Shown here in pieces: positions 51,778 through 63,883 of a stretch of 64,000 bases of DNA (positions within the stretch are counted from its first letter, which is position 1; each line of letters opens with the position of its first letter). The notes under the pieces are model-generated. The model had not been told where the DNA came from. It ran no database searches and saw only the letters and a list, made by a program, of their open reading frames with translations. The position numbers were made by a program, and so were the translations under genes. This DNA comes from Stutzerimonas xanthomarina (GTDB lineage Bacteria; Pseudomonadota; Gammaproteobacteria; Pseudomonadales; Pseudomonadaceae): positions 61,185 to 125,184 of the forward strand of contig NZ_RHQM01000018.1 in the NCBI RefSeq assembly GCF_003935375.1, in the 5' to 3' direction.

Positions 51778-54302
51778 CACCGACCCCGAAGAGCGGCGCG
51801 CCCGCTACCGATCTCGACCAGTTGCAGGACCAGTTCAACGAGGTCTGGGGCAACCCCCGTGGTTGGCGTGCGCTGACCATCGTCAACCACACCAGCATCG
51901 GTCTGCGCTTTCTGGTCACCGGAGCCTTCTTCTTCCTCGTCGGCGGCCTGCTGGCGATGCTGATCCGCACCCAGCTCGCCCTCCCCGGCTACGAGCTGAT
52001 GGAGCCGGACGTCTACAACCAGGTCTTCACCATGCACGGCACGGTGATGATGTTCCTCTTCGCGGTGCCGATGATGGAGGGGTTGGCGGTCTACCTGATC
52101 CCGAAGATGATCGGTGCCCGCGACCTGGTTTTCCCGCGCCTTTCCGCCCTGGGCTACTACTGCTACCTGTTCGGCGGGCTGATCCTGCTGTCGAGCATCT
52201 TTCTCGACGTCGCGCCCAAGGCCGGCTGGTTCATGTACACGCCGCTGTCCAGCTCGGCGCATACGCCGGGTGTGAACTCGGATTTCTGGCTGTTGGGCAT
52301 CACCTTTGTCGAAATTTCCGCGGTATCCGCCGGCGTCGAGCTGGTGGTATCGATCCTGCGCACCCGCACCAACGGCATGGCGCTGCACAAGATGCCGCTG
52401 TACGCCTGGTACATCCTGGTGATGGCGATGATGATCGTGGTCGGCTTTCCGCCGCTGATCCTCGGCTCCATCCTGCTGGAACTGGAACGCGCGGCCGGCA
52501 TGCCATTCTTCGATGTCGCCCGCGGTGGCGATCCGGTGCTCTGGCAGCACCTGTTCTGGCTGTTCGGTCACCCGGAGGTGTACATCATCTTCCTGCCCGG
52601 CGCTGGCATCGTCTCCACGCTGATTCCAGTGTTCTGCCGGCGCCCGCTGGTGGGCTATCGCTGGGTCGTGCTGGGCGTACTGACCACCGGCTTCATCAGC
52701 TTCGGACTATGGGTGCACCACATGTTCACGGTGGGCATCCCGCAGCTGGCCACGGCCTTCTTCTCGGCGGCGAGCATGCTGGTGGCAATCCCCACCGGCG
52801 TGCAGATCTTCGCCTGGCTGGCGACACTCTGGCTCGGCAAGCCGGTGTACAGAGTGCCAATGCTCTGGCTGGTGGGCTTTCTGATCGTCTTCGTCGCCGG
52901 CGGCCTGACCGGGGTAATGCTGGCGCTGGTGCCGTTCGACTGGCAGGTACACGACACCCATTTCGTCGTCGCGCACATGCACTACGTACTGGTGGGCGGC
53001 ATGTTGTTCCCGCTGATGGCCGGTCTGTACTACTGGCTGCCGCACTTCTCCGGGCGCATGCCCTCGGAAAAGCTCGGCCGCTGGGGCTTCTGGCTGTTCT
53101 TCATCGGCTTCAACGTGACCTTCATGATCATGCACTGGACGGGCCTGATCGGCATGCCACGGCGCGTCTACACCTATGACACCGGCCTCGGCTGGGACAT
53201 GCCCAACCTGGTGTCGTCGATCGGCAGCTTCATCATGGCCGTGGGTGTCGCCACCATCCTGCTGGACATCATCCTGCATTTCCGCTTCGGCATCCCGGCA
53301 CCGAAGAATCCCTGGAAAGCCGATACCCTCGAGTGGGCCACCAGCCTGCCGCCCAGCGCGTACAACTTCGTCAGCCTGCCCGATGTGACGGACCGTCATC
53401 CGCTGTGGAAAGACCCGGACCTGCCCGACAGCATCGCCCGCGGCGAACATGCGCTGACGGTGATCGACCACGGTCGACGGGAGACCTGGGGCAGTGATCC
53501 GCTGACGGGCAAGGTCCGCGAGATCATTCATTTGCCTGGCAACAGCTGGCTGCCGTTCATTGCCTCGGTGTTCCTTGCAGTGCTCTGCCTGAGCCTGCTG
53601 AACAAAGCGTACATCCTCGCGATCATCGCCACCGTGGCAACGCTGATCGTGCTGCTGCGCTGGTCCTGGGAAAACGGCGCCCATCCTGCTGCCGCGCCGG
53701 ACGCCCATACCCAACCGGGCGAGCCACCGCTGCACTCACGCACCTTCGACGGACCGGGCCTATGGGGCATGGGCGTGACGCTGCTGGCCAATGGTGCGCT
53801 GTACCTTTCGCTGCTGTTCGGCTGGTTCTATCTGTGGACCGTGTCGCCGCAATGGCAGGTGCCGGACAGCGACCTGAACGGTTGGTTGATGCTGGCCAGC
53901 ACCGTGTTACTGAGTGCCGGCACGCTCTGGCTGCACCAGCTGATCAAGCGTCTGCGCGCCGGTATGCATTGCGGGCTGATGGGGCAACTTGCCGTGTTGG
54001 CGATCGTCGCCTTCATTCAATCGGCGCTGCTGCTCTGGCTGATGCTGTCGGCCGGCCTGGCGCCGACCGAAACCGCCCACGATGCAGTGATCTTCGTGAT
54101 GCTGGCGTACAACCTGATTCATTGCACGCTGGCAGCCGTACTGACCGGACTGCAGGCGTGGCGGGTAGCCCTCGGTTACGTGGGCGACAAGGCGCCATAC
54201 GAGCCCATCGTGGTCGAGCAGCTCTGGTACTACAACCTGGGTGTGCTGTGGGTCAGCTATGCGGCGATCGTGTTGTTCCCGGCGACCTGGGGAGGTGCCT
54301 GA
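51774..54302 (+). CDS. cytochrome c oxidase subunits I and III fused
   Basis: An 842-residue fusion of the catalytic subunit I (about 1-560) and a subunit III-like part (about 640-842). Subunit I keeps haem a ligands His88 and His403, haem a3 ligand His401, and CuB ligands His266, His315 and His316, with the Glu-Tyr pair of GHPEVY (Glu268, Tyr270). Yet TGVQIFAW has Gln344 where TGIKVFSW of model enzymes has the K-pathway Lys, and the D-pathway Asn of GGFGNY is Val106 while Asp117 remains. Subunit III helices begin at PGLWGMGVTLLANGALYLS. The ATG overlaps the coxB stop and the stop overlaps the next ATG. No separate subunit III gene is present. Confidence 0.92.
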   Translation: MTPTPKSGAPATDLDQLQDQFNEVWGNPRGWRALTIVNHTSIGLRFLVTGAFFFLVGGLLAMLIRTQLALPGYELMEPDVYNQVFTMHGTVMMFLFAVPMMEGLAVYLIPKMIGARDLVFPRLSALGYYCYLFGGLILLSSIFLDVAPKAGWFMYTPLSSSAHTPGVNSDFWLLGITFVEISAVSAGVELVVSILRTRTNGMALHKMPLYAWYILVMAMMIVVGFPPLILGSILLELERAAGMPFFDVARGGDPVLWQHLFWLFGHPEVYIIFLPGAGIVSTLIPVFCRRPLVGYRWVVLGVLTTGFISFGLWVHHMFTVGIPQLATAFFSAASMLVAIPTGVQIFAWLATLWLGKPVYRVPMLWLVGFLIVFVAGGLTGVMLALVPFDWQVHDTHFVVAHMHYVLVGGMLFPLMAGLYYWLPHFSGRMPSEKLGRWGFWLFFIGFNVTFMIMHWTGLIGMPRRVYTYDTGLGWDMPNLVSSIGSFIMAVGVATILLDIILHFRFGIPAPKNPWKADTLEWATSLPPSAYNFVSLPDVTDRHPLWKDPDLPDSIARGEHALTVIDHGRRETWGSDPLTGKVREIIHLPGNSWLPFIASVFLAVLCLSLLNKAYILAIIATVATLIVLLRWSWENGAHPAAAPDAHTQPGEPPLHSRTFDGPGLWGMGVTLLANGALYLSLLFGWFYLWTVSPQWQVPDSDLNGWLMLASTVLLSAGTLWLHQLIKRLRAGMHCGLMGQLAVLAIVAFIQSALLLWLMLSAGLAPTETAHDAVIFVMLAYNLIHCTLAAVLTGLQAWRVALGYVGDKAPYEPIVVEQLWYYNLGVLWVSYAAIVLFPATWGGA

Positions 54303-54661
54303 TGGCCTATGCACGCACGTCACCCTTTCACCCGGTGCAGATCCCGATCGGCCTGATCATCTGGAGCCTGTGGTTTGTCGCGATGTACGGTGGCCAGGCG
54401 GTGATCTGCAAGGTAAGCCCACCGGACCCCGCGGACGGCGTGTGGAACTGGCTGAACGGCAGCCTCGGCGTGCTGACCCTGCTTACCCTGACGCTGTTGC
54501 TCTGGCTAGCGCGTTACTTCTGGCGCCTGTCGCGACCACCGCATGAGTTGAACGAGCGGCAGCAGTTCGTCACCAAGCTGGCTGCCGGTATTCACTTCAT
54601 TGCCGCGCTGGCCACCCTGTTCGTCGGCATTCCGCTGCTGCAGATTCCGCCATGCCTGTAA
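54302..54661 (+). CDS. small membrane protein of the caa3 oxidase operon
   Basis: A 119-residue protein with three predicted helices (PIGLIIWSLWFVAMYGGQAV, LGVLTLLTLTLLLWLARYFW and HFIAALATLFVGIPLLQI). Its ATG overlaps the stop of the I-III fusion by one base (TGATG), and its 3' end overlaps the next start by ten bases, so it is translated as part of the oxidase operon. It may be an accessory subunit or assembly factor comparable to the small fourth gene of coxMNOP-type clusters. I recognise no domain name. Confidence 0.82.
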   Translation: MAYARTSPFHPVQIPIGLIIWSLWFVAMYGGQAVICKVSPPDPADGVWNWLNGSLGVLTLLTLTLLLWLARYFWRLSRPPHELNERQQFVTKLAAGIHFIAALATLFVGIPLLQIPPCL

Positions 54662-55500
54662 TCCGACCGCCGATGCGCTGGGCAGCCGCTGCAGCCTTGA
54701 CCGCCATCTTCCTGCCGGTATCGGCGCAGGCCCATGGCCTGTTCGATGCCCACCTGCTGGGCCGCGCGCCATTGCTACTCACGGCGGTGCTGGTCGCGGC
54801 CGCCTGGCTGCTCTATGTGCTGGGCGCCCGCAAGGTACCGCCGCGGCGCAGCGAGGCCCTCTGCTTTCACAGCGCCATGCTGCTGGCGGTGTTCTCGGTT
54901 TTCGGCCCCATCGACGACTGGGCGGAAAGCAGCACCAGCTGGCACATGACCCAGCACATGCTGTTCATCATCGTGATCGCGCCGCTGTGGGCGCTGGCCC
55001 GGCCGCTGCCGCAATGGCGCGGCGTCACCGGCCGCTTTGCCCAGCCGCTGTGGACTGGCATTCTGCGCGCCGGCCGCTACCCCACGCTGCTGGCGCTGCT
55101 GCATGGTGCGATCATCTGGATCTGGCACACGCCGAAGCTCTATGTGCTGGCGCTGGACAACCTCTGGTGGCACGCATTCGAACATGCGTGCTTTCTGTTC
55201 ACCGGCTGGCTGTTCTGGTGGTCGGTGCTGCGCGCCAATCCGAAGCAGGTGCCCCAGGCGTTGATGGCCGTGTTGCTGACGCTGATGCACACCGGCCTGT
55301 TGGGCGCCCTGCTCACCTTCGGCACCGTCTCGTTCTATGGCGAAGGTCGCTCGGTGGACGACCAGCAACTCGCCGGCCTGATCATGTGGGTACCCGGTGG
55401 GCTTATCTATCTGATCGGCGGGGGCTGGATCGCCTGGCGCTGGCTGACCCGCATGTGGCGGCGCCAGCAAACGGGTGCTGCCCGGGAGGAGCTGGGCTGA
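54652..55500 (+). CDS. ctaG: cytochrome c oxidase assembly protein, caa3_CtaG family
   Basis: A 282-residue membrane protein with about seven helices. GPIDDWAESSTSWHMTQHML near residue 90 contains the His-rich motif of caa3_CtaG proteins, and HGAIIWIWHTPKLY near residue 148, WHAFEHACFLFTGWLFWW and LMHTGLLGALLTFG follow in family order. In Bacillus the homologue is needed to form active caa3 oxidase, probably through CuB insertion. This family is unrelated to the Cox11-type CtaG. The N-terminus (PPMRWAAAAALTAIFLPVSA) looks like a signal or first helix. It closes the oxidase operon. Confidence 0.9.
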   Translation: MPVIRPPMRWAAAAALTAIFLPVSAQAHGLFDAHLLGRAPLLLTAVLVAAAWLLYVLGARKVPPRRSEALCFHSAMLLAVFSVFGPIDDWAESSTSWHMTQHMLFIIVIAPLWALARPLPQWRGVTGRFAQPLWTGILRAGRYPTLLALLHGAIIWIWHTPKLYVLALDNLWWHAFEHACFLFTGWLFWWSVLRANPKQVPQALMAVLLTLMHTGLLGALLTFGTVSFYGEGRSVDDQQLAGLIMWVPGGLIYLIGGGWIAWRWLTRMWRRQQTGAAREELG

Positions 55501-55529
55501 GGCTGCGAACGAGCCTGCAGCCGCGTCGC

Positions 55530-55781
55530 TCACTCGCTCTTCTTGCGAATCCAGTAGAGGTAGGTGCCAGCCGCTTCCTGCTGCTCGACCAGGTCATGGC
55601 CGAGAAAGATGCAGAACTTCGGAATATCTCTCTGGGTCGAGGGATCGGTCGCGATCACCTTGAGCAGCGCACCACCGGCCAGATCGCGCACCTTGTTGTG
55701 CAACATCATCACCGGCTCGGGGCAGTTCAGGCCGCTGGCATCGAGCACGGCATCGACGGACATTTCAGCTGATTGGGTCAT
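55530..55781 (-). CDS. tusA: sulfurtransferase TusA
   Basis: An 83-residue persulfide carrier. The active-site Cys20 is in [17 protein letters not shown], and [20 protein letters not shown] continues as in E. coli TusA, the protein that relays sulfur from IscS to TusBCD for tRNA 2-thiouridine. ATG 55781 ([17 protein letters not shown]) gives the family length; an in-frame start ten codons earlier is less likely. It lies 65 bases downstream of rlmM on the same strand and converges on ctaG. Confidence 0.92.
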   Translation of the reverse strand: MTQSAEMSVDAVLDASGLNCPEPVMMLHNKVRDLAGGALLKVIATDPSTQRDIPKFCIFLGHDLVEQQEAAGTYLYWIRKKSE

Positions 55782-55846
55782 CTTGGGCTCCGGAAAACTG
55801 GCGTGCATTGTTACGCATGCGCGCAGGCGGGTCATCCGCTGGCTGA

Positions 55847-56896
55847 TCAGAGACGCCGCAGGTGGCAGGTCACCTCTTCGCGGTCGTGGTACAGCTGCTT
55901 GCAGCCGATGCTGGCCTTGACGCCGCGCGCGGCCAGGCCATCGGCGATGCGCTCGAGCAACCGCTTGACCTCGGCATAGCGCTGCTTCATCGGCAGTTTG
56001 AGGTTGACCACCGCTTCGCGGCACAGGCCCTCGCCGATCCAGGTTTCCAGCAGCGCGGCATTGCGCGCCGGCTTTTCGACGATATCGCAGACCATCCAGT
56101 TCACCGGCTTGCGCGGGCGGAACGTGAAGCCGTCGGCACGGAAATGTTCGACCAGCCCGGAATCCATCAGCTCGGCGTTCATCGGGCCGTTATCCACGGC
56201 GCTGACCTTGATGTGTCGGTTGACCAGCTGCCAGGTCCAGCCACCCGGCGCTGCGCCGAGATCGACGCCGGTCATGCCCGCCGCCAAACGCGCATCCCAC
56301 TGGTCGCGCGGGATGAAATGGTGCCAGGCCTCCTCCAGCTTGAGCGTGGATCGACTGGGCGCCTGGCGCGGGAACTTCAGTCGCGGGATGCCCATCGGCC
56401 ACAAGGCGCTGTTGTTCACCTCGGCAATACCGACGAACACCTCACGGCCACTCTTGAAGGTCAACAACAGTCGCGGGCCGTTGCCATGCTCGTCGAGGCG
56501 GCCGGCCTTGATCAGCGCCTTGCGCAGTGGCGCCTCGAACTTGCGGCAGAAGTTGGAAAGTTCCTTGCCATCGTTGGTGTCCAGCACTTCCAGCCACAAG
56601 CCACTGCAGACTGGATAAGCCGCCAGGTACTCCAGCAATACGCTGATACGATCCGTTTCAGGAAGTTGCAGGTACTCGCCGCGCGCCCATTGCCGCGGAA
56701 AGATCAGTTCGGCGAAACGCAGCTTTCGCATCAGCCGCTCGGCGCCGCCGCTTTCGCTGCAGATGAATTCCGCACAGGCACTCTCGGGCCGCGCCTTGGC
56801 GTAGCCGGCCACTTCCAGGACGGCGGCGTGCTCGCTGATTTCCGCGCATACCTCGCCCTCGAAACCGGGGCGGCAATGCAGCAGCAATGTGTTCAT
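55847..56896 (-). CDS. rlmM: 23S rRNA (cytidine2498-2'-O)-methyltransferase
   Basis: A 349-residue SAM-dependent methyltransferase that modifies C2498 of 23S rRNA. An N-terminal THUMP-like domain ([20 protein letters not shown]) precedes the Rossmann fold with [20 protein letters not shown] near residue 218 and the catalytic region [18 protein letters not shown]. The length equals family members. It is probably transcribed with tusA. Confidence 0.94.
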   Translation of the reverse strand: MNTLLLHCRPGFEGEVCAEISEHAAVLEVAGYAKARPESACAEFICSESGGAERLMRKLRFAELIFPRQWARGEYLQLPETDRISVLLEYLAAYPVCSGLWLEVLDTNDGKELSNFCRKFEAPLRKALIKAGRLDEHGNGPRLLLTFKSGREVFVGIAEVNNSALWPMGIPRLKFPRQAPSRSTLKLEEAWHHFIPRDQWDARLAAGMTGVDLGAAPGGWTWQLVNRHIKVSAVDNGPMNAELMDSGLVEHFRADGFTFRPRKPVNWMVCDIVEKPARNAALLETWIGEGLCREAVVNLKLPMKQRYAEVKRLLERIADGLAARGVKASIGCKQLYHDREEVTCHLRRL

Positions 56897-57060
56897 GTTC
56901 GAATCCTGTCAGCGGTCGGGCCAGCGCCAAAGCCGCGCATCATAGCCGACCACGGGAACCCTCGCCTGCATGACCCGGTCCAGTGCAGTAGCGAAGCCCC
57001 ATGGGTTTCACCGCTCGTTCATCAGCCAGCCCTTACCGTGTGGGCACAAGGAGATGAGGA

Positions 57061-59736
<2,676 letters not shown>

Positions 59737-60077
59737 GCGAAACCGGAAACGCCGATGCGATTCCTTTCGCATCGGCGTCCGCCGGTCCTTCGGCGATTGG
59801 TTTCCAGCTGCCCTGACGTCCCTGCCCGCTGCCCGGCTCCCTGAGTTCGCTTCGCATCGCGAAGCACCGGACACGCACCGACAATGCCCAAAACCCGTTA
59901 CAGAACCATTAAGCCACGGCTGCCGCTGGTCGCCTGTGCGCAGAAGAAGCTGATCCACGAATCAGCTTTGGCTCAAGAACGCCACTCTCCGGCCGACCAA
60001 CTGGTCAGCCTGACCCATTAGAAAAACACAAGGTCGGGTGCGACACCCTACGATTCCTCTGCCAGGCGTGATAGTCG
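59737..60077. other. acnA-aer intergenic region
   Basis: About 340 bases. A hairpin at 59749-59778 follows acnA. A 45-codon frame at 59884-60021 has no recognisable ribosome-binding site or homologue known to me and is not called as a gene. I found no ANR box despite the known oxygen control of aer in P. aeruginosa. Confidence 0.6.
59749..59778 (+). terminator. hairpin after acnA, possible terminator
   Basis: A perfect twelve-base stem (ACGCCGATGCGA at 59749-59760 with 59767-59778) encloses TTCCTT, twelve bases after the acnA stop. No T-run follows, so it may stabilise the 3' end or act with Rho. Confidence 0.65.
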
Positions 60078-61646
60078 ATGCGTAACAATCAACCCGTAAC
60101 TCAGCGCGAATACGCGTTTCCTGACCAGCAACGCCTCATCTCGACCACCGACCTCAAAGGCCAGATCACCTACTGCAACGACATATTTGCCGAGGTCAGC
60201 GGCTTCGCGCGTGACGAACTGATTCGCGCGCCGCATAACCTGGTGCGCCATCCGGATGTGCCGCCGGCCGTGTTCGACCACATGTGGACGACCCTGAAGC
60301 AGGGCAAGCCATGGATGGGCATCGTCAAGAACCGGCGCAAGACCGGCGACCATTATTGGGTCAACGCCTACGTCACGCCCATTTTCGATCAGCAGCGCCA
60401 GGTAACAGGCTATGAGTCGGTGCGTACCAAACCGACCCGCGAACAGGTTCAGCGAGCCGAAGCCCTGTATGCGCGCATCAATTCCGGCAAGTCCGGCGTG
60501 CCCCGCCGCGACACCTGGCTGCCCGTACTGAGCAAATGGCTGCCGTTTCTGGTCATCAGCCAGATAGGATTTCTGGTCGGGGCCAGCTTCGATCATGCAT
60601 TGGGGTTCATCGCCGCCGCGCTGCTGGCCGTACCGTTCGGCCTGGTCGCGCTGCACTGGCAGCAACGTGGCATAAAGCGCCTGTTGCAGCTGGCGAGCGA
60701 GAGCACCAGTGACCCGCTCATCGCGCGCATGTATACCGACAGCAGCGGCGTCGAAGCCCAGCTGGAAATGGCGATGCTCAGTCAGCATGCGCACCTGAAG
60801 ACCTGCCTCACGCGCCTGCAGGACATGGCCGTGCAGTTGCAGGGGCAAGCCAAACAGGCCGACTCGCTCGCACAGAACTGCGCCAACGGCCTGGTGCAGC
60901 AGCATCAGGAAACCGAGCAGGTCGCAACGGCGATCAACGAGATGGCCGCGACGACGCAGGAAGTCGCCGGCAACGTCGCGCTGGCCGCCGACGCGACCCG
61001 AGAGGCCAGCCGCCTCACCGATCAGGGCCGTGCGGTCACTGCCGAGACACGCAAGGCCATTCAGCAGCTATCCGAATCCGTCGCCAAGACGGGCGAAGCG
61101 GTCAACCAACTGGCCAACGACAGCGAGGCGATCGGCAGCGTGGTCGATGTGATCAAGAGCATCGCCGACCAGACCAACCTGCTGGCACTCAACGCCGCGA
61201 TCGAGGCTGCGCGTGCCGGTGAAAGTGGCCGCGGCTTCGCGGTGGTCGCCGACGAAGTCCGCCAGCTTGCCCAACGAACGGCCAGTGCCACGGGTGAGAT
61301 CCACCAACTGATCGAGAAGCTTCAGTCACAGGCGCGACACGCCGTGGAGACCACCGAGGATGGCCGCGTGCATGCGACGCGCGGCGTCGATCAGGTGGTC
61401 CAGGCCGATCAGGCCCTCAGCGGGATCAACGAGGCGATGGGCAATATCATCGACATGACCACGCAGATCGCGTCCGCAACGGAGCAGCAGAGCGCGGTGG
61501 CCGACGAGATCAGCAACAACGTCAGCACCATCGCCCAGCTGGCCGAACAGACCACCGGTGACGCGCGCAGCTCTGCGCTGCTCAGCGAGGACCTCGCCGC
61601 CACGGCACAAGGGCAGTACGCTCTGGTCGAGCGCTTCAACCGCTAG
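60078..61646 (+). CDS. aer: aerotaxis receptor Aer (PAS-containing chemoreceptor)
   Basis: A 522-residue energy-taxis receptor. The N-terminal PAS domain (residues 15-115: [53 protein letters not shown]) binds FAD in characterised Aer proteins. A hydrophobic hairpin near residues 155-195 anchors it in the membrane without a periplasmic domain. The C-terminal signalling coiled coil contains [20 protein letters not shown] and [18 protein letters not shown]. Position after acnA and close to cbb3 genes matches P. aeruginosa Aer. Confidence 0.94.
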   Translation: MRNNQPVTQREYAFPDQQRLISTTDLKGQITYCNDIFAEVSGFARDELIRAPHNLVRHPDVPPAVFDHMWTTLKQGKPWMGIVKNRRKTGDHYWVNAYVTPIFDQQRQVTGYESVRTKPTREQVQRAEALYARINSGKSGVPRRDTWLPVLSKWLPFLVISQIGFLVGASFDHALGFIAAALLAVPFGLVALHWQQRGIKRLLQLASESTSDPLIARMYTDSSGVEAQLEMAMLSQHAHLKTCLTRLQDMAVQLQGQAKQADSLAQNCANGLVQQHQETEQVATAINEMAATTQEVAGNVALAADATREASRLTDQGRAVTAETRKAIQQLSESVAKTGEAVNQLANDSEAIGSVVDVIKSIADQTNLLALNAAIEAARAGESGRGFAVVADEVRQLAQRTASATGEIHQLIEKLQSQARHAVETTEDGRVHATRGVDQVVQADQALSGINEAMGNIIDMTTQIASATEQQSAVADEISNNVSTIAQLAEQTTGDARSSALLSEDLAATAQGQYALVERFNR

Positions 61647-61690
61647 GAAAAGCCGCAGCCGGTATCGCTCGATCCGGATGCAGGCAGCGC

Positions 61691-62383
61691 TCAGTGCGAG
61701 ATCACACCCTGGAGAAACGCGGCAATCGCATCGGCAGTACTGTCGAGGTGCTGGTCGTGGCTCAGGCCCGAGCGTTTCAGCGGTTTGAGATCGTGATCGG
61801 CGGCGGCCAGCCAGTGCAGCGCAATCGCCAGGGATAGCGCGTACTGCGCCACCGTTTCATGATCACCCAAGGCGTCGCGCTCACCCTGGACAATCAGGGT
61901 CGGCGTCTGCAGCGTGGCGAGATGCGCCACCCGAGGCTTTTCCGGCTTGCCGGCGGCATAGAACGGATAACCCAGGCAGACCAGCGCGTCCGCGCCCAAC
62001 TCATCGGCCAGCAAACTGGCCATTCGCCCCCCCATCGACTTGCCACCGATGGCCAGCGGTCCTGTGGCCTGCTGTCGCACCAGGGCATGGACTTCACGCC
62101 ATTGGGCCAACAATTGAGCCTGTGGACTGGGCGGCCGCTTGCCTGCCCCGGCACGTCGCGCCGCCATGTAGGCGAACTCGAATCGGCAAACCGCTATCCC
62201 GCGCGCAGCAAGGCGCGCAGCCATTTGTTCCATGAACGGGCTGTCCATCGGTGCGCCTGCACCATGCGCCAGGATCAGGCTCACCCATGCGCCGCCAGAC
62301 GGCCGGTTCCACCTGACGAGATACCCTTTGTCACTTTGTGTGTATTGACCCGCGTCAATACCGGCAGATTGCCCTTTCCCCAT
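61691..62383 (-). CDS. alpha/beta hydrolase (KANSL3/Tex30-type dienelactone-like family)
   Basis: A 230-residue cytoplasmic hydrolase-fold protein. [20 protein letters not shown] near residue 36, the nucleophile elbow [19 protein letters not shown] near residue 115 and a C-terminal [13 protein letters not shown] with the catalytic His are all present. These match the bacterial group related to eukaryotic KANSL3/Tex30. The substrate is unknown. ATG 62383 with AAGG close upstream is chosen over more upstream starts that enter the ccoN control region. It is divergent from ccoN, with the ANR box 25-40 bases downstream of its start. Confidence 0.85.
   Translation of the reverse strand: MGKGQSAGIDAGQYTQSDKGYLVRWNRPSGGAWVSLILAHGAGAPMDSPFMEQMAARLAARGIAVCRFEFAYMAARRAGAGKRPPSPQAQLLAQWREVHALVRQQATGPLAIGGKSMGGRMASLLADELGADALVCLGYPFYAAGKPEKPRVAHLATLQTPTLIVQGERDALGDHETVAQYALSLAIALHWLAAADHDLKPLKRSGLSHDQHLDSTADAIAAFLQGVISH
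62345..62358. promoter_or_regulatory. ANR/FNR box upstream of ccoN
   Basis: TTGACCCGCGTCAA is a palindrome matching the FNR/ANR consensus TTGAT-N4-ATCAA in all but one symmetric base per half-site. It lies about 88 bases before the ccoN ATG, inside the 5' end of the divergent hydrolase gene, and suits activation of the cbb3 operon at low oxygen. Confidence 0.82.
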
Positions 62384-62445
62384 CCTTGCCCCGCTTTCTA
62401 TTAGAAAGAAAAAACTGCTCATTACCCGTGGATGGAAGCCCATAC

Positions 62446-63870
62446 ATGAACACAGCAACCAGTACCGCCTACAGTTACAAGGTGGTCCGCCAATTCGCCA
62501 TCATGACGGTGGTGTGGGGAATCGTCGGGATGGGGCTCGGCGTTTTCATCGCAGCACAATTGGCCTGGCCATTTCTGAACCTTGACCTCCCCTGGACCAG
62601 TTTCGGTCGTCTACGTCCATTGCACACCAACGCGGTGATCTTCGCCTTCGGCGGCTGTGCTCTGTTCGCAACTTCCTACTACTCGGTACAGCGTACCTGT
62701 CAGACCACACTGTTCGCGCCGAAGTTGGCCGCGTTCACGTTCTGGGGCTGGCAGCTGGTCATCCTGCTCGCCGCGATCTCCCTGCCGCTGGGCTTCACCA
62801 GCTCCAAGGAATATGCGGAACTGGAGTGGCCGATCGACATCCTGATCACCATCGTCTGGGTGGCCTATGCGGTCGTCTTCTTCGGTACGCTGGCGACGCG
62901 CAAGGTCAAGCACATCTACGTCGGTAACTGGTTCTTCGGCGCCTTCATCCTGACCGTGGCCATTTTGCACATCGTCAACAACCTGGAAATTCCGGTCAGT
63001 GCGATGAAGTCCTACTCGCTGTATGCCGGTGCGACCGATGCGATGGTGCAATGGTGGTACGGCCACAACGCCGTGGGCTTCTTCCTCACCGCCGGCTTCC
63101 TCGGGATCATGTACTACTTCGTGCCGAAGCAGGCCGAGCGTCCGGTGTATTCCTATCGCCTGTCGATCGTCCACTTCTGGGCACTGATCACCGTCTATAT
63201 CTGGGCCGGTCCGCACCACCTGCACTACACCGCCCTGCCGGATTGGGCGCAGAGCCTGGGCATGGTGATGTCGCTGATTCTGCTGGCTCCCAGCTGGGGC
63301 GGCATGATCAACGGCATGATGACCCTCTCGGGCGCCTGGCACAAACTGCGCAGCGACCCGATCCTGCGCTTCCTGGTGGTTTCGCTGGCGTTCTACGGCA
63401 TGTCGACCTTCGAAGGTCCGATGATGGCCATCAAGACCGTCAACGCCCTCTCGCACTACACCGACTGGACCATCGGCCACGTACACGCCGGCGCCCTCGG
63501 CTGGGTTGCCATGGTGTCCATCGGCGCGCTGTATCACCTGATTCCGAAGGTCTTCGGCCGCGCTCAGATGCACAGCGTCGCGCTGATCAACACCCACTTC
63601 TGGCTGGCCACCATCGGCACCGTGCTCTACATCGCCTCGATGTGGGTCAACGGTATCGCCCAGGGCCTGATGTGGCGCGCGATCAACGACGACGGCACGC
63701 TGACCTACTCCTTCGTCGAAGCACTGGAAGCCAGCCACCCCGGTTTCGTGGTGCGGATGATCGGTGGCGCGATCTTCTTCGCCGGCATGCTGGTGATGGC
63801 CTACAACACCTGGCGCACCGTGCAGGCTGCCAAGCCCGCCGAGTACGACGCTGCCGCGCAGATCGCCTGA
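62446..63870 (+). CDS. ccoN: cytochrome cbb3 oxidase subunit I
   Basis: A 474-residue catalytic subunit of the high-affinity cbb3 oxidase, with twelve membrane helices. Haem and CuB histidines are visible in [14 protein letters not shown] near residue 60, [19 protein letters not shown] near residue 202, [13 protein letters not shown] near residue 255, and [15 protein letters not shown] near residue 345. ATG 62446 gives the family start ([20 protein letters not shown]). It opens the ccoNO operon behind an ANR box, so it is the oxygen-regulated cassette where Pseudomonas carries two. ccoO follows after 13 bases. Confidence 0.97.
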   Translation: MNTATSTAYSYKVVRQFAIMTVVWGIVGMGLGVFIAAQLAWPFLNLDLPWTSFGRLRPLHTNAVIFAFGGCALFATSYYSVQRTCQTTLFAPKLAAFTFWGWQLVILLAAISLPLGFTSSKEYAELEWPIDILITIVWVAYAVVFFGTLATRKVKHIYVGNWFFGAFILTVAILHIVNNLEIPVSAMKSYSLYAGATDAMVQWWYGHNAVGFFLTAGFLGIMYYFVPKQAERPVYSYRLSIVHFWALITVYIWAGPHHLHYTALPDWAQSLGMVMSLILLAPSWGGMINGMMTLSGAWHKLRSDPILRFLVVSLAFYGMSTFEGPMMAIKTVNALSHYTDWTIGHVHAGALGWVAMVSIGALYHLIPKVFGRAQMHSVALINTHFWLATIGTVLYIASMWVNGIAQGLMWRAINDDGTLTYSFVEALEASHPGFVVRMIGGAIFFAGMLVMAYNTWRTVQAAKPAEYDAAAQIA

Positions 63871-63883
63871 GGAGCCTAGGTAA

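Noticed and set aside
51746..53179. 477-codon frame overlapping the oxidase I-III gene in another frame
   Set aside because: The real frame encodes all oxidase ligands; this product is Arg/Gly/Ala-rich without pattern.
59884..60021. 45-codon frame between acnA and aer
   Set aside because: No ribosome-binding site, no recognisable similarity, and basic composition typical of random frames.
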